DNA of 64,000 nucleotides from Fistulifera solaris. Lineage: Eukaryota; Bacillariophyta; Bacillariophyceae; Naviculales; Stauroneidaceae. The DNA is taken from positions 434,001 to 498,000 of the forward strand of contig AP026144.1 in NCBI GenBank assembly GCA_030295235.1. The letters are read 5' to 3'. Made by a program: the position numbers and the translations under genes. Below the pieces are notes generated by a model. The model had not been told where the DNA came from and made no database searches. It saw nothing but the letters and a program-made list of their open reading frames with translations. Below are positions 57,472 to 64,000 of this stretch, piece after piece; the first letter of the stretch is position 1, and each line of letters opens with the position of its first letter.

Positions 57472-60400
57472 TTAGCTGTCGAAATGACCTTCCTTGAGCT
57501 TTTCTGCTTCGGCTGCATGAGTGTTAAAGACTTGCTCCAAGCTGGTTTGGCTGACACCGTAATCAGCTAGGCGCAAAATATCCTTGTTTTCTTCAATGCA
57601 TGCGAAAATGTTCGAGATACGGATACCGTCCGATTTTACTTCATATCGCATCTTCATGTCCTGACGCTCACGTAGAATCGAACCGGGAAAATGATCGTTC
57701 ATAAAGCTTTGCAGCGATAGGATTCGAAGCTCATTGGTCGAAAAGGCAGCGAGGGATTCCAGCGAAACGCCGCCCGCAGAGGTCGCATCTTTCCAAACTG
57801 GATAACCGTATGGGTCGGTATCGTTCAACAATCCAGAAATGCTCTCATCTCCTGTTAGGTTGCGGAGCCTCTCAACACTTTCTTCGAGATTCAGTTGACA
57901 AGATTCGCCGTCAAACACAAGCTCTGCCTTCTCAGCATCCGTAATTGGTTCTGTATCACTTTTGTCTTTCGACCGACTTTGCAATACTTTTGCGGTGGCA
58001 ATAAAGTCGTCGTCATCACGATCTGCTATGCGTACTTTCATCTCCACTTGATAACCCTGTCCAAACTTATTTTTCAAGTGCTGCGCTGACCCAAGGCAAC
58101 GAAGCCGCCCTGCTGCCATGATGGCGATTCGAGGACACAGTGCCTCACACTCCTCCATGCTATGGGTCGTTAAGATCACACTTGTTCGCTCTTCAGGTGG
58201 TAGGCTTTCAGAATAGACCATATCGCTGATCATCTGCCAGATCTCTCGCCGGGCAACCGGATCGACACCCGTGGAGCACTCATCGAGGAACACAATCTGA
58301 GGCTGCCCGATGGTCGCGCAAGCAAGACTGAGTCGTCGTTTCATACCACCACTGTATCCAGCACTCAACCTGTCGCTATCTTTGTCACTCAAGCCAACCT
58401 CCTGCAACTTGGCGGCAGCTGCTTCTTTTAGAAGAGCTTTGGGGACACCTTTGATGGAAGCGTAAAGTTCAACATGCTCGCGACCAGTCAAGTTGGCGAA
58501 ATGGGCATCGAATTGAGGACAGTATCCGATACGGCGGCGGGTTTTATGCGGTTCTCTAGATACGCTATAGCCAGCCAAAGTAGCATCGCCCGATGTTGGA
58601 GGAAACTCAGCTGTCAGCATGCCCATACAACTGGTCTTTCCTGCACCGTTCACACCTGTGGTTTTCATTGACAACACGAATATGCATGAGTTGAAAGTAA
58701 AAACGATCCATCTACCTTAGACACTTGAAACATCAAATCGTCAGTGAGCAATAAAGTAGCAAATCTTACCTAAAAGTCCGAAGCATTCACCAGCTGGAAT
58801 ACCTAAAGAGATATTGTCAACTGCTTTCTTGCCCGTATCGTAGATCTTGGTTAGCTGGCTAATCACAATAAGGTCATCATTAGCCTGACCTGACAGAACT
58901 CGGTCTTGCTCGTTCAAAACGTCATCGTCGTCGGGAAGAGATATCGTCTCTATGGAATGATTTCTTCTCCTTTGAGCAATAAATTGGAACGTTAATATGT
59001 TGAGAAAGGACTGCCAGACAGATAACACACGGGGATTTGTCGACCACCGATCGAGCTGAATGGCAAGCGACATGTACCCGATTGTCTGGCACCCAAGAAG
59101 TATGATTTCATAGAGCATCACCTGCTTAGTCCACACCGATAGATTGTAGTCGCCTGCTAAGAATGCAAAGAGTTCAATATTGATGCACTTGAAAATCGCG
59201 TTCCCCAAGCAGAACGATGGATTGAACCTTAAAACCCATTGGATAATATTCGCAATGTCAATAAGATTCGGTTTTTCATCAAGAGGATTGATACCCAAAA
59301 GTAGTAGGATGAAACATGCTAAAGGACCGCCCATGCCTATCAAAAATCCTGCCAAAATGACGAACATGTTGCATAAACTGGCCGATGAAAAGCGAAAGTG
59401 ATGCAGTACGTGAATCCAGCGGTAGCAGGACCATAGAGGCACAAAACTACAAGAATTCCGGAGAAGACATCTCGTTGGGAGGTGGTGAGCACGTCGACGT
59501 TGAAAGCAAACATAAGCATGACCGTGATCCACATTGGAATTTGATAGTTCAAAACGTCCCAGAGAAATGTTGACAACCAGTAGGCTATCGGTTTTACTCC
59601 GGCAACTGTCTGTAGATGTTTAGCCTTCGACTCACGCTCAGCGACGATGAAAGAAGCAAACGCGCCCGAGATAAAAGGAAAGCTCAAAACCACAAGAAAC
59701 CAGGCCGAAAACGCATCTTCCGCCTTGCCATACTGTGATTCTTTGCTTGTAATCGGGAGAGGTGCAATCGTACATCTGATTTCAAAATTCGAAGCATCCA
59801 ACGCTTCCCGGACTAGTGCTTCATCCGCCAAAGACTGATAAAGCGGCGCCACGTGTAATGCCGAATAGTTGTACTGAATCACATAGCCGACTCCTTGATA
59901 GTCCTCACAGTTTTCAATACTGGTGTAGTTCCCCGTTCGTGACCGACATACTTCATCAACTGCATTGCTGTAAAAACTGCTTTGAAAATCATCGAGAACG
60001 CTCGTTCGATCATGCGTGAAGAACAATGCACCATATTGAGTGGATCCATAGCTCTCTGAGGTATCATATAAACTGCGAGACGACTGGGATACTGAACTGA
60101 CGTTTGCTCCTTCGGCGCTGGCACCAGCGGCAGCGATTCTCGTGACGACTGATTCCGAATCTTGAATCGTACATTTTCGATTGCCATCAAGGGAGCCTCG
60201 GTATCCACAATAGAAATACGTTTCGCTGTTAGCATCTATTGAAATAATAGGGTCGTCTTCCGGGCGGTAAGTGCAACTTCCTGGCTGACAAGTGAAAGAG
60301 TTGCTTGGAATATTAAATGGAATCGGATTTCTAGGTGATGATGCCACTTTATTGTAGTCGTTGAGATCCAGTATGAGGGGATCCATACTGCGATCAAGAG

Positions 60401-63400
60401 CAACATAGTTGAAAAGGATGAATCCCAAACAAACACAAACGCTAGGGGAGAATAGTTGTGCACAACCACGCTTTTCTGTCCCGACGAAAGAAAGCAGCTC
60501 GTTTCTTGAAAAGCGCCCACATGTGCCTAAAGAAAAGACCCTCTTGCTCTAGGTCCATTCTTGAGCGCGCACTTTTGTTGTCTATTTTTGAAGCAAAATT
60601 CATGTTGCTACCATGTTCTTTTGAATAGGAAGACGTAATTGAACTTTTTCCGGAGTTGTGACGGGCGACGAGAAGAAAAACCTCGTCTAATGTCGTGATA
60701 CTTACACCATACGAGCGAATCAATCCTTTGTCAAGTATCTTGTCCAATCTCTCGAACATAGGAAGAAAGTGGGACGAAGCTCCTATTGGTAATTGAAAAC
60801 TAATTTCGGATCCAACATCGCTGAGTAGAACTGCGGATGGGACGGAAAAAGAAACCACTGTCTTGAGAAATTCTTCTAAAGAATTTTCGCCGTTCTCTGG
60901 TGACAACGGAGGGTCAAATTTTTCATTTTCAGATTCGACGCAACCATCTCCAATTCCATCGTTAGTCGCAGCCCCTTCTTCAGTACTATCGTTCAGTCGT
61001 AAAGCAGTCAGCAAACTCTGTCCCCCAATTTCAAAACAGGTTCTGGACAGCGACCAAGCTGACAGATTCTCTTCGGCGCACCCACGAACATCGTCATCTA
61101 CTTTGTCATTGCTGTAGTGAGCTTCTCCTGCTTCACCTAACTCCTGCTTTCTATCCAGTGCGTCCGTACTTTTCTTGGTAGCGTTCGCTTCGATCGCATT
61201 ATCACTGAATTCTAAAGCATTTATAGTTTTTTCGATTGTTAGCTGGTAGCCAACTCCGTAGGTCTTCTTCAAAAACAATGAGCTCCCCGCACATCGAAGC
61301 TGTCCGTCAGACATGATTGCAATGCGGTCGCCCAAAATGTCTGCTTCGTCCTGGTAAATTAAGCACAACAATGACTCATTAGCCAGCCATAATCAAATGC
61401 CACTATGCAGATGAACCACGAACCTTACCATAAAATGCGTGGTGAGAATGATGCAACGATTTTGCCGATAATGACGAATCACATTCCATGTGAACCTCCT
61501 CGAAAATGGGTCCTGGGTTAATTAGCGAGATTAGAAAAGTTAACAGGAAACGAAAAACGCGACTGGCTTTGCTTACCATTCCGCTTGTCGGTTCATCTAA
61601 CAAAACGACGCTACTGCCCCCACAAAAGGCAATTGCAACACTGAGTTTACGCTTCATACCACCGCTCAAGTTCTGAGAAAGCGTGTTGCTTTTCTCCAAC
61701 AAAGCGACATCTTGAATAGCTTGCGTTATGTCAGCTTCAGCATCCACAAACGACTTGTCTCGGTAGAGACCCTTCAGGCGAGCAAAGAATTGTATGTGCT
61801 CACGGACAGTTAGTTGTGGAAAGAGACAATCATGTTGCAGACAAATACCAATATCTTGACGTATACGCTCCCTGTCATATCTAATGTCTTTGCCACCGAC
61901 GATGGCATATCCTGACGTGGTGCTGTCGCACCCGTTAGCATATTGATTGTTGTCGTCTTTCCGGCTCCTTAATCTTGATGAGAAAAATTGGTAACAGTGG
62001 CAAAATAATCAAGTTCAAAATCTTACCGTTGTGTCCAAGTAACGCAGTTATCTGTCCATTGTACATTGAAAGACTGAGACCATCCACGGCAATCTTATCA
62101 CCAAAAACCTTTCGCAGCGATCGCACCTCAATAGACTTGCCTTCCTGAGCCTGCCTCTTGAGGGTGTCGCTTACGGGTTCCAGGGGTATTGAGCTGTTAT
62201 CGCTGTCATCATCTCCTGGATCCGTTACGGACGAAGTGGAGGGAGTGGTGCGATTTGGAAACCAATATGATAAAGTCATTGGAAACCAGAGCGGCAAAGC
62301 CTGACCATAATCGGGCTCGATGGTGCGATTCAAATACCAAGTCATTACACCCCAGAATATCGAATCGAAAATCAAATATCCAAGTGCATCATTAAACGTA
62401 AACCCAGACTGGTTGTCACTTTGGGCCATAGAATTACTATTGAGACCAAGTCCTCTATCTTCCAATCGACCTATTTCCTGTAGTCCATAAGAGAATGCCG
62501 CCACAGGATGTAAGCTAATCAGCCCGACCCATGTGCCATCATCTCTCGTGTAGTCAATGGGCACTGAGATTGTCAGAAACACGCCAATGAAGAAAGCAAG
62601 TAACCCAAAAAGGACAGCACGCGCTGACTTGGATGAGAAACTAGATATCATCATGGAAAACACAGTCACGGCCAAGAAAGTAAAAGCCCAAAACTGAAAA
62701 AGATAGCGAAACTCTGACGCTTCGTAAAGAACACTCGACATGACTGTCGTGAAGAAGGCAGAAATCATATTCCACAGAATGAAGGTCATGAACCAAGCCC
62801 ATCCAATGTCAGATTCCGAGACACTCATCATTTTCATCAATTCCTTTTGACGCAACTCCTTTTCTCGCACAATGTACCCAATCATGGCGGCAACAGGATA
62901 AAGCATTCCCAAGGTGACTAAAAGCGGGCCCGTTTCTGGGGGTTAATTGTTTAGACGATGATTTTATGCGAAGAAGGATGATTCTGAGTAGTGTTCCAAC
63001 GTGGAATGAGTACTTACCTGCAATCGAAGAGTAGAAACCGGAATCTTCGTATTCTTTGATCGGAAACTGCACGAATCGAACTCCTGCTTCCGCCACTTTG
63101 TATCCTGCATCAGCGGCCCCCGTCTGATTTAAGATAAAATCTCCAACGAGTCTCTGAAATGTCAAAACACCGTTGTAGACATATTGACCCGTACAAGAAA
63201 CTTCCAGCGGACCTTGTCTCGGTGTATTTTCGTCGGGCGTGCAAACACTAAAATCATTGCGAGCGTAATGTCGGAAAAGTCGACTCGTATCCGGTGTCGT
63301 GGAGGTTGCAGGTCGCGCCGCCGCCTCGGGAGCATTGAAATTCGTCGAATTCTGGCGAAGAGCATAATAGTACTTCATTGGGTCATCACCCTCCCAGACG

Positions 63401-63939
63401 ATCCCCATGGCTATTTTTGGCGTATCGAAGCCTTCATAATCGACCGCTGTAACATAGGCGTCCATCGCCTCGGGGCTGTCAAAGTGTTGCACCACATCGA
63501 ATGGAAGCAAACCAACTAATTCGGGGTATTTGGAATAAAGCCACGATTCAAAGTCCAGAGCACGACGCTTGCCGCCTTCATCATCCAAACGACTTGGTGC
63601 CAAGGCGATTGTTCCGTACTCACAGAACTGGGACGCATCCTGTCCTTCTCTTTCACACAGAGTCGAATCGCATTTCACCAAAGGTACTTGCCAATTGTAT
63701 CCGTTTCGTTCAATTCCCGAAATGATAAACTCCAAATCTCCTTCTTTCCCTTTGATGCACGTACGCTGGGCTTGCATAAAAGTAAAGTAATCACGGGCGG
63801 TCAAGGGCGTCAACGCGAACGGATCCGGAGGGAAAAACGCCGGGATCGTGCCCGAAAACAGTCCCTCCGAATCATCAACCGCCGATTTGATGCCCACCAA
63901 AACCCCAACAAATCCCATGGGGAGTAATATTTCCAACAG
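57472..63939 (-). CDS. ABCA-type full ABC transporter, copy 2 (5' exon outside window, three frame breaks)
   Basis: Paralogue of the gene at 14893-21356. Exons: 63939-63018, 62935-62027, 61967-61577, 61512-61429, 61350-58770, 58655-57472. The first coding exon lies beyond the window; the exon seen starts at [15 protein letters not shown]1: GHNGAGKTT (split), [32 protein letters not shown]2: [45 protein letters not shown]. Large ectodomains with NxS/T sites follow helix 1 of each half. Breaks at GG 61919-61920, G4 60445-60448 and A4 59388-59391 (plus strand) are each one base. After correction the visible exons total 2024 codons. It lacks three introns present in copy 1. Likely lipid exporter, substrate unknown. 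Confidence 0.9.
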
Positions 63940-64000
63940 CTGTGTTGTTTTGATGATAACAATGAATGAGTGAGAGCTGAAAGCACAAAGTATGAACGAA
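63940..64000 (-). other. Intron of ABCA copy 2 (incomplete)
   Basis: The acceptor CAG ends at 63940, directly before the exon starting LLEILLP. The donor and first exon (expected to encode about 25 residues as in copy 1) are beyond the window edge. Confidence 0.7.

Overview
The window looks like nuclear chromosomal DNA of a diatom (Phaeodactylum-like stramenopile). Evidence seen directly: short GT-AG introns (59-114 bp) in otherwise intron-poor genes; genes on both strands without operons; several N-termini of the diatom plastid type (signal peptide ending in an aromatic residue, e.g. CFSP, SAFV, RAFV); and eukaryote-only families (TYW1 with fused flavodoxin domain, UBR4/BIG, INPP4, ABCA, TOM1-like, Cgr1). 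No rRNA, tRNA, CRISPR array or intact transposon was recognised. The species is an inference.

Layout. 0-8 kb: coiled-coil protein, a compact UBR4/BIG-like E3 ligase (1929-7110), a plastid-targeted unknown. 8-12 kb: TYW1 (minus) divergent from a plastid fibrillin-like gene. 12.5-14.6 kb: ABCG half-transporter. 14.9-21.4 kb: full ABCA transporter, copy 1 (10 exons, minus). 21.9-24.5 kb: GH3 glycosidase. 25-28.6 kb: INPP4-type phosphoinositide 4-phosphatase. 29.4-31.5 kb: rhodanese-methyltransferase fusion, a 33-bp satellite in a divergent promoter, small plastid membrane protein. 32.7-37 kb: low-complexity protein, basic nucleolar-like protein, secreted choice-of-anchor-L protein. 37-39.3 kb: gene-free AT-rich stretch. 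39.3-43.7 kb: kinesin-like protein whose nucleotide-binding motifs are all degenerate. 44.8-50 kb: unknown protein and a secreted triple-module LRR protein. 50.4-57.3 kb: quinone-oxidoreductase-like MDR, lumenal FKBP, RING protein, TOM1-like 7-TM protein, Cys-rich membrane protein, Cgr1. 57.5-64 kb: second ABCA transporter, paralogous to copy 1, cut by the window end.

An important caveat for any reader: at least 23 coding breaks were located, nearly all in mononucleotide runs. Adding or removing one base at each restores family-consistent protein, and with the splice sites found the corrected lengths are whole codon numbers. This pattern is best explained by uncorrected long-read homopolymer errors and not by pseudogenes. 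CDS entries below span the whole inferred gene and name each break.

Functionally the window is a mixture: three ABC transporters (two ABCA, one ABCG), phosphoinositide and ubiquitin regulation, tRNA wybutosine synthesis and ribosome biogenesis, and four plastid-directed proteins. I see no single pathway cluster. The most unusual items are the degenerate kinesin, the choice-of-anchor-L protein, the 33-bp satellite, a 100-bp fold-back element, and a family of GGTACC/TACCTGGTA-type motifs found mostly between genes.
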